Below are positions 24,201 to 37,695 of a stretch of 64,000 nt of DNA, piece after piece (position 1 is the stretch's first letter; every line of letters begins with the position of its first letter). The translations under genes were made by a program, and so were the position numbers. The stretch spans positions 14,411,884 to 14,475,883 of the forward strand of contig CM052356.1 of the NCBI GenBank assembly GCA_028551475.1, given 5' to 3'. The notes below the pieces were generated by a model. That model had not been told where the DNA came from and did not search any database. It was given only the letters and a program-made list of their open reading frames with translations. The DNA is from Casuarina equisetifolia. Lineage: Eukaryota > Streptophyta > Magnoliopsida > Fagales > Casuarinaceae.

Positions 24201-27200
24201 ATATTATGCAGTAATGCATAAAAACCAAACCTAAGACTAACCTTTGGAAGTTCATGTTGACGCCGGATTGATGATGTTCTCCAGCCAACCATATCTTATG
24301 ATAAGTGAAGATAAACATAAACATAACATAAACATAAACATAAACATATAGAAAGGGCACAATCATATGTTCAAACAAGTGAAGTTCCAAACACTATCCA
24401 AATACAAAAGAGGATACGATCATAATTTGCATTTGCATATGCCACACGACGCTTGAATGCACGTAAAGCTGATCTGCACAGGTTATTGATCACATATTAC
24501 AAAGGTTGTAATAACTAAAGTTTACTGTTAGTTGGGCAACTAATCAGTGTTGCGGATATATTAACACTGACATAAATCTTAGGTCCTCAGAGTCATTAAC
24601 CATTCGAAGGAGAAGAGGAGGCTTTCCATCATCGTTGTCAGTAAGGAAGAGATGCTTTCCAGACCTCCCAGCAATCAAGTGTGCAGTCTGAGATGCTCTT
24701 CTCTCAAGAAAAGGAAGACCACAAAGAAGTGGAAGCTGTAATGACAGAAATATGCAAATAAAATATAAGGATTAATATAGAACATGAACCACTATCTGGT
24801 AAATAATCATGCAGAATTAATAAGATTAACAACAATATTGCAGAAGGATTCTTCAATTATTGTGCGAGAACTAAAGATAAGCAAGACATCATCAACATGA
24901 AATTTACATAGACATCTCAGTTGGTTTAGATATCTTATATTATTGCGACAAAAATTTATTTACTTTCTTCTCAAGAATCAATACCATTTGAATCTGTATA
25001 GATAATAAGCACATATCCCAGCACATTTTTCAACAATCCTAGCAAGTAGTTTACCGTAACTTTCCGTAAAAATGCCCATGAGCCAAGAAGTCAAATTATC
25101 ATTGCATGACAAACAAATAGCTAAAATTATGTATATAGAAGTGTGTTTCCCATAACCATGCTGGACTTACCTGTTTATGTCCCCTTGAACCCAGATGGGG
25201 TGTTGCAAATGTTATAAAGTTCATTGGCTCCAACCCAGCAATTTTAGCTTCAAGTGGCCGCTGATGGCCTTGCATCAAATTTTCTTTGTGCTCTTCACAT
25301 GATGAGTTTCCCGTAAGACCTGCAGGTTCCAGTTTAGGAGAATGTTCGCACAGTCTCCCAATGGCGTACCTCGCAATAAGGCCGCCTAAAGAGTGTGCCA
25401 CAAAAGAGATCTTCCGCACCTCAGGCCTACGTCTCACAACAGCCAACACCTGCATCAGATAATAATGTATGACTCAAGATTTATGAAGTAATATACAGCA
25501 GATTTAATAATTAAACACAGAAGCAACAACCTACAAGATAATATTCACGTTATATGTAGTCCAATTAGCATCAACAATTGCAATAAGAACCAAGAAAGCT
25601 AAGGTAAAATGACTAGAAACACGAGGTCATAAAGTTATAACCAAATACCTCTTCAGCTAGCCTTTCACCCATCAAGTCAACTCCATCAAATGTCAATCTG
25701 GATGAATTGCATTCACTGCCTGCTTAAAATGAGGTTACGTTGAAAGCGATTCACAGTATGAAAGGAGCCACAAATTCATATATTTCAGAAGGGTTAGTAA
25801 TGAAAATATTTGACACCATTTCCAAAGTGAAAATTAACATAAACTGGAAGGACATGAGTTAGAATTTAACTTTGGAACTCCAGAGAAAAAAATGAGATGG
25901 GTATTTTTCAATTACATTGTAACTAGCCTCTTGATCCAACTCTATTCAGATTATTCAAGACCGGGCTTTTTTTCCAAACTTTTTCTTAAACTTAGCTAAA
26001 ATGATAAAGTAAATAGACTGACTCCTTTATAAAGTTAATAGAATATCTTTATAATCGTAAGTTTTTTCCAATAAAAGTTTTCCACACTTGCCTAACTCAA
26101 CCAAATTTTTGAATTCATTGTCCAACCATTCCACATATAGTTTCGTAATAGGTCTGCTAGTCACTATGCATGTCCTCCTTGCATAGCCATTCCTCTAAGG
26201 GGTTGTTGTGTAACAAGTGCAGGTTTTGCGGTTGTGATTTGGTAGGAGGGTTTAGAGTGGCTTGGGGGATGGCCCCACTACTCAACCGAAAGAACCGCTC
26301 ACTAGCTAGTGCCAAGTTAATAATTAGTCCAATGAATGTAATGCTTAGGCCATGAAAATATTAATTCAATAAATATCATTAACTTCAGGCAGTACTCAAA
26401 ATACCCTGACTCCCTACCAAACATATGGTTTTATGGGGAAAACCAAGAGAATTTCTCGTTGACATGATGCTCCAGAATTGTTACATTTTTATTCACTTGT
26501 TTAATCTCTTTCTTAGTATGTTGCGCTTATATCCACCTTAGGATTTACAAGCTTATCAGCAAAATCTGAAAACTTCAACTAACATATCATCTCATCGCAC
26601 CAAATTACTTTTAGGTTGACTGCAAAAAAGTTTGGATATATCATCTATGGTAGCGTAAGAGGGCACCAGATGAGCCTTAATGAGGCCACTGACTCCATGA
26701 AATGAAAACTGACACTTAGTATAAAGCATCTTGTAAAGCAGCTAAAACAGGATCTTCACGTGATTAGAATAACTCACGATGCACAATTACTTTATCTGGA
26801 AGCTTCTTCACAAACTGCTCAGCAGCATATCTCCAATCCGCAGCACTGAGAACCAGAAAGACATGCATTAAACCATGTGCATACAGAGGCACTTCTGCAA
26901 AGCAACCAACATCTAACGGACCCAAAAATGATAATTTATACGAACAATTATATCCATAGTAAATGATTAGTGAGATGAGGAAGATGAAAAGTGGGAGCAT
27001 GTGACTCAAACCAAATTATTTGGAGTGAACTAAGGACAGCTTCGTAGGCATCAAAGCTGTGAGCTTACAATTTTAGATGCATATTGTGTACTCACTACAT
27101 GGACAATTTTCAGTGACAAAAACAAAACTATCTAACGGGAAGCAGCAATTAAAAGCAATTTATTTAAATTATCTCCCAGAAAACTTTAAGAATTTTATTT

Positions 27201-28873
27201 TCTCACCATAAAATGTCCTTTATTAGTCATATACACATGAACTTGTGGGATTGAACTGATGACTTTACCTTCCACCATATTCTCATTGGAACAGGAGGTG
27301 ACGTTGGAGCTAGAGCTCAAAGACGTCTCAACCTGAAGTTGTTTGCAACAACCTCTATAAAGCGAAACCAGTTACTTAGTGATCCAATATATGATATCAA
27401 GAATGACTGTTAAGTGCAATGTTGATTCGTGTTCCAATCGAGTTTACTACCTCTAGCGGAATGCTATGTAGTTGGAAAGGACAATTGACTTGTAGCAAAT
27501 CCGATTGTAAGTTAGTGACAAAATCAGAACACCGACATTTTTAGCCAACTGATCCAGTTCAACAAGAACTTAAATTCCAGAATAGGCATATAATGGCAGG
27601 ACTTTTGTTCAACATCTTTTTAAGAAATTTCCAAGTCTAAGTGAACAAGTAACAACAACAGCAGAAGTTGTAACTTTATACCTAGAAGGAGAATAGTTCA
27701 TACTGTTCTACACAGAGTTTTATGACCAAGTCTCCTCTTCCCCAGAAAGATTTTCATTTCGAAGTCATTGTACTTTTCAATAGTTTTCCCCAAAATTTAT
27801 CGGTTTACTTACCCTAATGGGGAATTTCTTCCCCCTCCGATATTTATTCTATCTGTCCTGTACATAATCAAGCGAAGCACGCAGCTCATATCTCTAAACA
27901 AATTTGCACCAGTACTTAAAAGTAAGAATGACACCTTTCGCAGAAGAATTGTGAAGAATTTTTTACTTATTCCTTTGGTCTACGAGCTCGAAAAGACTTT
28001 GGATATCAGATAACCTTTTCTAAATGCTTTGAAGGAAATTAAACTCAGAAGTTCGTCACAGCTTTAGGCATGCATATACTGGTATCAAATTTCCAAATTC
28101 AAGTAACATTGGGTTCTTACGGCCCCTCGCTTCTCAGTTTTCTCCATAAACCACAACTTCAGCCCTCTAATGACCCTCGAATCATTCTTTATCCATAAGT
28201 TCCGTGCAAACGTATGTTTGCACAAAGTACCAATGTATTAGCTAATCAAAATATACTCCATGACATGCACACTCTGAAACGCACGAAGTTATACATCGGG
28301 TTCTTCGGTAGCAGCGTCACAATGTTTTCACCAATAGAATGCATCAATTCACACTCAAAATCTTCAAATAATTAAAAAATTAACCTCATTATAAACCAAA
28401 AAAGGAAAAAAAAAAAAAGAAAGAAAGAAAGAAAGAAAGAGAACAATTAAATGAAAAAGGCTAAAAAGCAGGGTGGGACAGGGGGAGAGAGAGGGAGCAC
28501 AATATACGTGTGCACGAAGATAGACATACCTCCCTACGAGGCCATTAACCATGATGACAAGGTGGTCCGGGACCGCCCCCGGCGAGGCGTCGAAAACGTC
28601 CTCGCCACCGCCATCAATCTCAACCTTAATGACGCCTTCGCCCTGGTTGTTCCTGAAGCAGCCCCCGCCCATCTTCCTCACAAAATCCATCCTACTCGAG
28701 CTCGCGGACAGCACGGGCGAAGTCGGACTCGGAAATCGCCCAAAGTTGAAGAAGAAGGCCAATTCACGGCGGATCGGGCGATAAAATGCGGAACAAGACA
28801 ATGATGGCGGCAACAATGAGGATGAGCAAGACGACGACGAGGCGGTTCCCGGCGGAGGAGTGGTGGCAATCAT
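21218..28873 (-). CDS. Putative serine lipase, DUF676/ROG1-like alpha/beta hydrolase
   Basis: Minus-strand gene with ten exons (high to low): 28873-28530, 26845-26778, 25719-25649, 25449-25171, 24735-24572, 24473-24418, 24294-24242, 24118-23998, 22085-21988, 21289-21218. Phases join to 441 aa. The core begins VPDHLVIMVNGLVGSAADWR and VIVHRSECNSSRLTFDGVD. The nucleophile elbow is AHSLGG with S181, followed by FATPHLGSRG and LLCGLPFLE. The end is SDGADVVDHMIDNFLL. The family is a plant group of putative acylglycerol or phospholipid lipases (DUF676); the substrate is unknown. The first 61 residues are rich in Ser and Pro with almost no acidic residues, so a plastid transit peptide is possible. 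An in-frame ATG at 28930 would add a hydrophobic leader, and M62 is a shorter alternative. Intron 1 is 1.7 kb and intron 8 is 1.9 kb. No lesion seen. Confidence 0.92.
23756..23797. repeat. (TTC)n microsatellite
   Basis: About 13 TTC units followed by a T-run, inside intron 8 of the lipase gene. Open frames crossing it are artefacts. Confidence 0.9.
24309..24347. repeat. (CATAAA)n minisatellite
   Basis: Six or so ACATAA/CATAAA hexamers in the short intron just upstream (on the minus strand) of lipase exon 7, within 20-60 bp of its acceptor. Confidence 0.8.
28410..28441. repeat. Poly-A and (GAAA)n tract
   Basis: A run of A followed by six GAAA units in intron 1 of the lipase gene, close to its donor. 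Confidence 0.85.
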
Positions 28874-29143
28874 GGAACAGAGAATGGATAACAAATACAA
28901 ATTTAAGTGGAAAGCAAAGAAGAGATGCACGGTGATTGGAGAGAGGAAGGCAGTGGGAAAGAAGGAAGCTCCTTGTGAGAGTTGAAAAAGCTACAGTGAT
29001 AGAAGCGCGGAGAAACGACGCGAGAGTAACTAACTGTTAAACAAACAGAGAGTAAACGTCCCTTCTTCGGCGTCAGAGCGACGCTTTTGGCTCCTCCGAA
29101 CCGGGTGTTACTATTTTTTTGGGGGGGACCTACAGTTATCTGA

Positions 29144-29149
29144 CACGTG
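29144..29149. promoter_or_regulatory. G-box (CACGTG) upstream of the lipase gene
   Basis: GACACGTGTC, a palindromic G-box/ABRE-type core, lies about 270 bp upstream of the lipase start codon. Such elements bind bZIP and bHLH factors; here only position and sequence support a role. Confidence 0.35.
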
Positions 29150-29623
29150 TCCCTCATCGTACTTATTTCGTGATTTACATGGGATAATGCGTGTTTCTCA
29201 GTACGAACAGACGGAGAAAGGACGAGCGAGAAGGCAACGAGTGCCGTTACGGGACTGGAATTTAGTTATTCCGCCTAAATTTTGACATACCATGCCCAAC
29301 GCGTGTAAGAGGTTTTTCCTCCAGAAGCACACGGATCACCTTTTGCGACAAAATGTTTATTTACTTTCTGCGACAAATTCTTTTACCATCTGCCGTCGGA
29401 AAACATCACCTTTGTTGTATCGAGGTAATTGGAAGAGTAGAATTGAAAGGACGAATCATGGATTTCTTTTCAATTTTCGTGTTTTACTACGGCAACAAGT
29501 TTAATAGAATCACAATCCACGCCTTTGTATGTATAAGTTACACATTCTGAATAATAGAGAAAAATTCTAAAATTCTAAGAAATTACACTTAAAATATTTA
29601 GTTTCTTTCTTATTATTAATTTG

Positions 29624-29821
29624 TGTTGAGAAAATGATAATTTATTCTGTTGTCCGTGTGTAATAGTGTAATCCAGATTATGCTATGGACCATCATCTAC
29701 ACAATAACTATTTGTACACAAGAAATATAGATTGATGATTTTCTCTATCCATTGTATTCTTATCATAGTACTTAAGCAGGTTGATTGATGATTTTCTCTA
29801 TTCATTGTATTCTTATCATAG
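29624..29821 (+). mobile_element. Copia-type LTR (solo or isolated) with an internal tandem duplication
   Basis: It starts TGTTGAGAAAATGATAATTT and ends near TTCTTATCA. It matches the LTR at 38680-38880 along its length, including TATGCTATGGACCATCAT / TATGTTGTGGACCATTAT and TTGTACACAAGAA. Its last third is duplicated in tandem: the block GATTGATGATTTTCTCTAT...AAGCAGGTT of about 54 bp occurs at about 29731 and again at about 29784. No primer-binding site follows, so it may be a solo LTR or the remote partner of the one at 38680. Confidence 0.6.
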
Positions 29822-31655
29822 TACTAAAGCAGGTTGCTTTCTATTCTTGATTGGTTACCAATTTTGTGCCTCCGCATTTTTGTTTGTGGCTGAGTTGCTG
29901 CCAACGTGAGTTACTGCTTTTTGTTCCCCTGAGTTGATATTCTTTGAGCTTCTACTACTCTTTGTGTTGGCTTGAATCTGTTCTCATTACAAGAAACCAT
30001 TTTCTGGAGACTCCTTGGTAGTTTTTCATTCACGTAAAAGGCCTTCTAAGTGTGCTTTTTCTTTGGGACTTTTTAGCGAACGATTGTTCGTCCAGTTTTT
30101 TCGTCTCCTTAGATGTTTGGCATTTTGTCGAACACCTTAAAAGGCCAACTGTTTTCTTGTCTCTTGGATCGGATTCTACACTGTTTCGAGGGATAATGCG
30201 TGTTAGCACCGACGAGGGAACTAGAGGAAGAGCAAACCGGTTTAACCGGTGCCCACTGAGAGGAAGAAGAAGGCATTCTCCGACACCAATTTCGAGGGAA
30301 CCAGCTGGTCCCTAGGTGAAGCAAGTTGACTTGCTTTTCTTGGATCCTAGTGAGACGAACAGGTTGTTGATTATGTCCAAAAAATTGGTCGGCCCAACTA
30401 AACTTCGCAAAATGGGTCAGAGATATGAAGCCTGCTCTACTCAGTAAGAACAAATATGGACCTGTTGATGGCTCCCTACCCGACATTCATCCTGGTTTGC
30501 GCCTTTGTCCTTACTAGGAGATAGGTAATGGAGTGGTACTTTTACGGATTCTTACCTTCCTATCACCAGATCTCTACAAGTGATTTTGTTGTGTTCCAAT
30601 GGAGTGGATCGATTAACCGGTTTGGTTACTGGCTGATCCTCAAGTTCCCAAGGATGGTAACGCTTCTTAAGACCTATTTTGGAAACAGAATTTTGAAGCA
30701 AAGCAGTTGTTCTTATTTAAAGGGAAAACATAACCTCAGTTACAATAGTCCTGGGTTTACAAGCTTACTTCCTTCCTGATTCTACCCGTATTTATCCTTA
30801 TTGTCCTATAACGACTACATAGATAATTAGGAGTACAAAAGATAGATTACCTGCTTCCTTCAAAAACGCTCTTGCCAGAGCCATGCCTATTAGCTACGAT
30901 GACTCATGCCCCTTACTTCTTAATTACCAGAGACTCCTTTACGTTACCCTCATGCTGTCTGTCGCCTACATGCCTTGCTTCAGCCTACATCATCTACGTT
31001 TCTACGCCTATTGACTCAGAACGTGACAGATTCACCTGTGAGGGTACTAACGACAAAGAGAGAAAAATGTTTCGCATATCCAAAATGGAATCTACTTTAA
31101 ATTACAAGATTCAAAAATGTATTTACCGTTCAGAATAGATCCATTTATCAATAGCCTTGAAAAGAATTATGCATCTGATCTCAATATGCACATACAAGGT
31201 GGTAAACATCACACTAAATGAGTCAAGACATTGCGAAGCAATCTAATTAAAGGCAAAGCCAACTTCAAAATTCCGTAAGAGGCAACACACCAAAACTTCA
31301 CAAATGCGTGGTTTTTATTTCTTTATTTCTCTTTCCTCAGCTAAAGCTACAATGGTTTTCGTTTTGGAGACCTACGGGTGGTCGAGGCGAGAGATAATGG
31401 AATGCTTTAAGGACCAAGCCTATAAATGGTTGATCAATAGCAACTTAACACAGGCAAATACTTATTGTAGTTTAGCAGGCACACAAAGAAGTTGTGACTA
31501 AGAATCCATTTGGAGATGCAGACATTTTTCACTCAATGACGCAATACAAAATATCTATTCCCTTTTCATCATTTTATGGAAAACTGCAAGTCAAATTCTA
31601 TAGATAACATAATAGGACTTAAATATGAGGTACCTCATCTGGTTGTTGCTGCCAA
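29822..31655. other. Intergenic, no gene seen
   Basis: Unique-looking sequence of mixed composition. Short frames at 30052-30486 and 30528-31138 show no recognisable protein. It may be internal sequence of the element bounded by the LTRs at 29624 and 38680, but nothing confirms this. Confidence 0.4.
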
Positions 31656-34015
31656 GCTACTAATTCTTTTCTGGGAAGGATGAAACCTATAGTGAGTTTG
31701 TATATTTTTGTAAGGACTATTCAAAATGAAAAAGGCTTATTGTTTACAAAATCAGAATTGATCATGGTGGGAAATTTGAAAACAAATACTTCAAAAAATT
31801 TTGTGCACAAACTGGTATTAGCCAAAAAAAATTTATCTCTTAGAACACACAACAAAATGGAGTAGTGGAAAAGAAAAATAAAACCATTCAAAATATGGCT
31901 AGAACTATGTTGTGTGATAAATTTTTACCAAAATACTTTTTGAGGAAGTTGTCCACACTAATGTTATATTTCAAATTGAGTTTTTATTAGACCTATTTTG
32001 AAACAAACTCCATTTGAACTATTCTTTGGAAAAGAAACCCAACATTTTATATTTTCATTCTTCTGGATGTAAGTGTTTTGTTTTAAATAATAGAAAGGAT
32101 TCCTTGGGAAAATTTGATTCTCAAAGCAATGAAGTCATCTTCTTAGGATACTCTCAATCTAGTAAAGCCTATAGAGTTTATAATAAAGGAACTTTAGTAG
32201 TAAAGGAATCAATACATGTAGTTTTTTATGAGAAAAAAAAGGAACAAGAAAGTTTGGGAGATAGTGAGGAAGAAATATATGAAGATAACTAACAATGTAG
32301 TAAACGGTGATGAAAAAGAAAAAGATCAAATAGTGACAAATGAAGAGACAAAACCTAGTTTTCCAAGAGTTAGAAGTGAGGTGGACTAGTCTCAAATCAT
32401 GGGAAATGTTGAGGAAGGATTATCCATTAGATCTAAAGTTAAAAATGTATGTGAATTCAAGCATTTCTATCATAGATTGAACCTAAAAGGATTGATGAGG
32501 CACTTAATGATGAAGATTGGATAATGGCAATGCAAGAAGAATTAAATCAATTTGCTAAATGAGAGGTATGGACTTTGGTGCCAAAACCACTAGACCATAT
32601 AGTGATAGGAACTAAATGGGTATATACAAATAAGATGGATGAGCATGGAATAGTCATAAGAAATAAAGCTAGTTGGTAGCTCAAAAGCATAGTCAAGAAG
32701 AAGGCATAGATTATGATGAAACATTTGCTCCTATGGCCAAAATGGAAGCTATTAGGATGTTACTTGTATTTGCTAGTTATAAAGATTTAAATTAGATCAA
32801 ATGAATGTTAAAAGTGCATTCTTAAATGTCATTATTAAAGAGGATGTGTATGTTAAACAACCTCCACGATTTGAAGATCCTTTATTGCATGTTCATGTTT
32901 TTAAATTAAATAGAGCATTATATGGTTTTTTAAAAAAATCCATGGGCTTGGTATGAAAAATTAAATAACTTTCTACTACAAAATGGTTTTATGAAAGTGA
33001 GAGTAGATCACACTTTTTTTCATTAAAACTAAGAGGATGATATATTGATTGCTTATGTGTATGTGGATGACATAATTTTTGGATCAACAAAAGATGAGCT
33101 ATGTAGAGAATTTGCAAGTGGAATGAAAAAGGAATTTGAAATGAGTATGATGGGTGAGTTAAATTTCTTTCTTAGACTACAAATTAAGCAAACTGAACAT
33201 GGAATATTCATTTGTTAGTCAAAATTCACCAAGGATGTTTTAAAACAATTTAATTTTGATAATGTTAAAGCTATATCTACACCCATGAGCACATCTCTTA
33301 ATTTTAAGTGTGGAGATAAAAGCAAAGAAATAGACTCCAGACTTTAGAGAAGCATGATAGGCTTTTTGTTATATCTAATAGCATCTAGATCTAACATTTT
33401 GTTTAGTGTTTACTTTTATGCTTATTATCAAGCTAATCCTAAAGAAGTTCATTTAACATTAGTAAAATGAATCTTTTGATATCTAAAAGATACTAAAAAC
33501 TTAGGGATATGGGTAAGGGATCAAACTTTGATTTGCATTCTTATAGTGATGCTGACTATGATGGGTATAAGTTAGGTTGAAAAAGTACTAGTGGGGTATG
33601 CCATTTTTTAGGGAATATGCTTATTTCTTGGTACTCTAAAAGGAAAAATAGTGTATCTATATCTACAATAGAGGCTAAATATGTGGCTACTATGAGCTAT
33701 TGTGTACAAGTTTTGTGGATGAAACAACAACTTGCTGACTTTAGTGTGGATGTTAAAACTGTCTCACTTAAATGTGATAACACTAATGCCATCAATTTAA
33801 CCAAAAATCCTGTCCAACATTACAAGACAAAACATATAGAAATCAAACATCATTTTATACAGGATCATCTAGCAAAGGAGGACATTGTAGTAGAATTTGT
33901 TAGAACTAAACTTTAAACTATAGATATTTTTACTAAATCACTTGATAAGGATAGATTCTATCAACTTAGATGTGACTTGGGCATATGTACTGCAAACAAC
34001 TTAAATCTTTCATCC
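31656..34015 (+). mobile_element. Decayed Copia pol region, SIRE-type
   Basis: Plus-strand pol order is kept but frames are broken. Integrase core runs from about 31740 (HGGKFENKYF, QQNGVVEKKNKTIQNMA). The post-integrase region includes NDRKDSLGKFD-like wording near 32090. RT starts at about 32510 (EDWIMAMQEELNQF, GTKWVYTNKMDEHG), with YVDDIIFGSTKDELCREF at about 33060 and MSMMGELNFFLRLQIKQ at about 33140. RNase H follows (33617-33990) with SWYSKRKNSVSISTIEAKY and HIEIKHHFI. The phrases GTKWV.NKMDEHG and DIIFGST are characteristic of the SIRE lineage. No LTRs are assigned to it. There are many stops and frameshifts; it is non-functional. Confidence 0.85.
33617..33916 (+). pseudogene. Copia RNase H relic
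   Basis: A 99-residue open stretch with SWYSKRKNSVSISTIEAKY, CDNTNAINLTKNPVQHYKTK and HFIQDHLAKEDI, the C-terminal part of a Copia RNase H. It is the longest unbroken piece of the element at 31656-34015. Confidence 0.75.
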
Positions 34016-37000
34016 TGACTTCTTAGACGTTATTCTTTTTACTTAACTAGGGTGTTGAGATTGTTTTTGCAAGATTTTCTTTTCCCATGTCATGCATACC
34101 ATACCAAGACAACCTTGATGTGAAGGGGAGTTTTGCTATACCTCTGATATTGTCAAATAAATTTGTCTATTATCAGGGCCAGTATCACCACTTAATGCAA
34201 GGTGTTCCTTTCTTTATCTTTGCTATATCACTTTGTAGGATTCTAGCCTTTCTAAAAGCAGAAATAATCAAGAAGAGGGGGTTGAATTGATTGGCTATTT
34301 AAAAGCAGAAATATTTCTCACAAGTTATAATGTAACAAATTTAAACAAACAAACATGTAAAAGAAAACACAAAGATTTTTAGGAGGTTCAGTCACAACAA
34401 ATAACAGCCTACGTCCCCTGTTACCTTTTAACTAGTGTGGCTAAAAGGCCTCTTCCATTATCCTTTGCAACTTTTACAAAAGTTTACAACTCTTACATCC
34501 AATCTCTTCTCTAAAAGATTAATTTCAATCCCACCAAAAACTTCAATGATGAATAAGTATAACAATATCATAAAGTTGTTGTGAATATGAAAGTTAAACA
34601 AGTGATAATAATACTTAATAAAAATCAATGACATCAATCAAAGTAATAGGGTTAGGAAATGCTCAGTAAAACAACAACTTTGAAGAACACATTACAGCAA
34701 TAAGCTTGAGTGCTTTAAAATTTGCAATGTATTCTCCAGTTAGTCTTTCCTTGATCCTTCACTTTTATCTAAGGATTCTTTCCATAGTAGGTCTTTTCCA
34801 TAGCCGTTTGCTCTTTATAAATATCCAATTTCCTTTTTCACATCCCTTTACAAATATTCTTTTTCTTACTTAACTTTCAATCAGAATGCATCTAGTCTCA
34901 ATCTTGTCTTCATCAATCCATTTGATTCGGCTAAAGATAAAAATCTTCTTCTTCTTTTGAAAACATTCCATAATGGTGGTTGAAAATGATTTCCAAGTAT
35001 CTTTCTTCCTTTTCTCATAAGACTTTAATAGAAAGGAGTAAAGATCATACCAAGTGAGTGTTTTGGTCTTCAATAATGGCTTGAATCCTAATTTCCTTAA
35101 ATAAATCATCTCAAAAATCTTGTTCAAGGCCCTTTTTGTAATAATAGATTTTATCTAAAAAACCTTAATGAGATTTTCCTAAATCTCTTCATTAAGCTAC
35201 ATAGTGGAAGAAAATAATTCCAAATAAGGAGTTCAAACCTAACATGTGAGAAAGGTACATTTGCATTTGGTTTTTAAGAGAAAGCTATAATAATGGGTTA
35301 TGGGTTACATGTCTAGGTCAAGAATTGATCTCCATTTTCATGGTCTTCTTCATACATTGCCAGTAGTGACCTCTATCTGGCAAAGTACTTCATAGCTTCT
35401 CATGGATTTGAGCATGAGCATGTTAATGATAGCTTGTCAATGATTGCTTAAGTCTATGCTTTTTATTTCTATTTTGGTTGGATTTTGGTGGAGCTTGATG
35501 TAATGGCATAGGTAGGGTTAAGTGAAAGTAAGCGGTGATGTGGAGATTGTATGCAATTCTCTCTGTCTAGGGTTTTAAATGTTGTGGGCAAAACTTGAGA
35601 TTAGGTCAAACAATTTGCACAGGTTGATTTGATAATGGGTTGAATAATCTCATAGGCTAGGCTTGCACGCTGACTTATGTGTGGGCTGAATGTCCAATGC
35701 AAGTAGAGTTGACATGTTAAGCTATGGGCCGAATGTCCAACATAATTAAAGTTAGCATGTTGAGTTGCAAGCTGGACTAGAAGATGGGCTAGACAAAACA
35801 CTTTCCTAAGCATCTAGAAGATAGGCTGCATAAAAACACCTTCCCAAGCATAATATCCTCAAAAGGATAAAATCAAATGCACCCAAGATAATATTATTAC
35901 ATAATTTTTCATATCAAAATATTATTATTCAACACACTCTTCCTTGCTCCATGTGTTTGGTTGTGCATAAATTGTAGTGTTTGTTTGCTTGTTCGATATC
36001 TTGTATGGTTGACCCATTAGTTACTTGATCTCATTCACTCACATTGCTTGACATTCTTGTTGTGGGAGTTTTCAAGTCACCTATCAACACCTTTCTATGC
36101 TTGCTTTTTGATGTTGACAAAAGGAGGGAGAAAATGATGATTTTCATGATCTGGAGAAATTCTTTTTATTCTCAATGGCATAAGACACTATGTTTAGTAC
36201 ATTGTTTATGTACTTGAATTAGTGAATCATAGTATTATTTTTCACAAAAAATCTTGTGTGATGGATGTGTTGAATGAGAAATAGTTTTTCATTTAAGGTT
36301 TTATCCTCATTAAAAAAGGAGATATGGTTTAATATATTTTGATGTTGACAATAATTGAAAAACTACTATATATATTTATCTATATCTTGTGCCAATATAA
36401 AATGTGAAACATATATCAAATAAATAATCAAGATGATGAGTATTTGCAGACAAAAACTCATATTTACCAAAATTGTTTTGTTCCTTAAAATGTTTTATTT
36501 GATCTTTTGGCTATATACACTTTGGCTTGAAATTCACATGCCACTAGTATTTATACAAGCTTCAAAATTCAAATTCAATTGTGAAATCTTTGTGAGAACC
36601 TTTTTTTTTTGCATTACTGCCTAAGATAAAATGTTCAAATAAATTCAAAATTTAACTATCATCTTTTGAAAATTATTGATAGGGTGCATTGAATTATTAA
36701 TTGTGATCATTGTATAGCATTAAAGCATAAAAGAATCATTCTTATTCTAGAATATAAAAGGAAAGAAAAACAAAACAAAAAGGGAACAAAATTATGTCTC
36801 CTTGTTGCATTATATGGTTGGATTATGTACCTAAATGAAACCATGGATTTTCACTTAGAAGAAGGGTTAATATATATATATATATATATTCAATTGAAAA
36901 GCATTAAGGCAAAAAGGTCACACACCAATACCTTCTCTTGCCTTTTTTTTTTTTTTTCTTTCATCTTTATTTTGAGAATTGTAGATGCCCTTTGAAAGCC

Positions 37001-37285
37001 AAATATGACTAAAATGGAAGTTTTTCAAGAAAAAATCAAGGAGTTTTAATGGTTGAATGGTAAGATTTCAATTTATCTAAATTGTTTTGACTTAAAAGCT
37101 TATATAATGACGGCTAAGGTTTCGGTTTAGGTACACACAATTTTGAGAAAGCATCAATCATACTCTTAAGCAAAAAATCCTATGAAACAATCCTCATTCC
37201 ATTACTATATGAGTTGCTTGGTAATCTCTTTCTAATTTTAAGACTAATTGATTATTTTCATTTTATAATCATGCAAGTTGAGCTT
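34016..37285. other. Retroelement-rich intergenic stretch, no gene
   Basis: A sentence at about 34262-34560 (AATAATCAAGAAGAGGGGGT..., TTTTAGGAGGTTCAGTCACA) resembles LTR-derived sequence widespread in plant genomes (recollection, not checked). GGGCTGAATGTCCAA-like phrases recur at about 35685 and 35728. A possible polypurine tract (AAAAGGAGGGAGAAA) occurs near 36120. (TA)n lies at 36869-36889. No supported coding sequence. Confidence 0.45.
36869..36889. repeat. (TA)n microsatellite
   Basis: About ten TA units. Confidence 0.85.
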
Positions 37286-37695
37286 GATTATAGTGATTGT
37301 TTCAAGAAGTATTCTGAAGTATTTATTGAATGAGATTATTTAATTAGATTGTTAGCTTGCTCTTAACACATTTTGGTCATGTGTCCTCTTTTAAGCTTGT
37401 TGCTATTATGAATTATATCATGCTGGATTATAGTGATTGTTTTAAAAGTATTCTAAAGTGTTTGTTGATTGATTATATTCTTAACTTGCTCGTAATATAT
37501 TCTAACCATGTGTTCTCTTTAAGCATGTTATTATTGTGAATCAAGTCAACCTGAGTATAGTGACTATTTCAAAGACGTTCTACGTCGCCTGTGTATTGAA
37601 ATCATTGGATTATTTTGTTAGCTTGCTCTTGATATATTTTATTGTGTGTTTTTCTTGAAGTTGTCATTATCTTATTAATCTCGCTATTGTGAGTT
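37286..37695. repeat. Three tandem units of about 127-145 bp
   Basis: Units start with GATTATAGTGATTGTTTCAA-like sequence at about 37286, 37426 and 37553. Each has an AGTATTCTGAAGT-like block and then TTAGCTTGCTCTTAA...ATGTGTTCTCTTTAAGC. They have diverged by substitutions and small gaps. Non-coding; not obviously part of a known element. Confidence 0.65.

Noticed and set aside
28451..28804. Plus-strand frame of 117 codons opposite lipase exon 1
   Set aside because: It overlaps the well-supported first exon and is rich in Arg/Pro from the GC-rich opposite strand.
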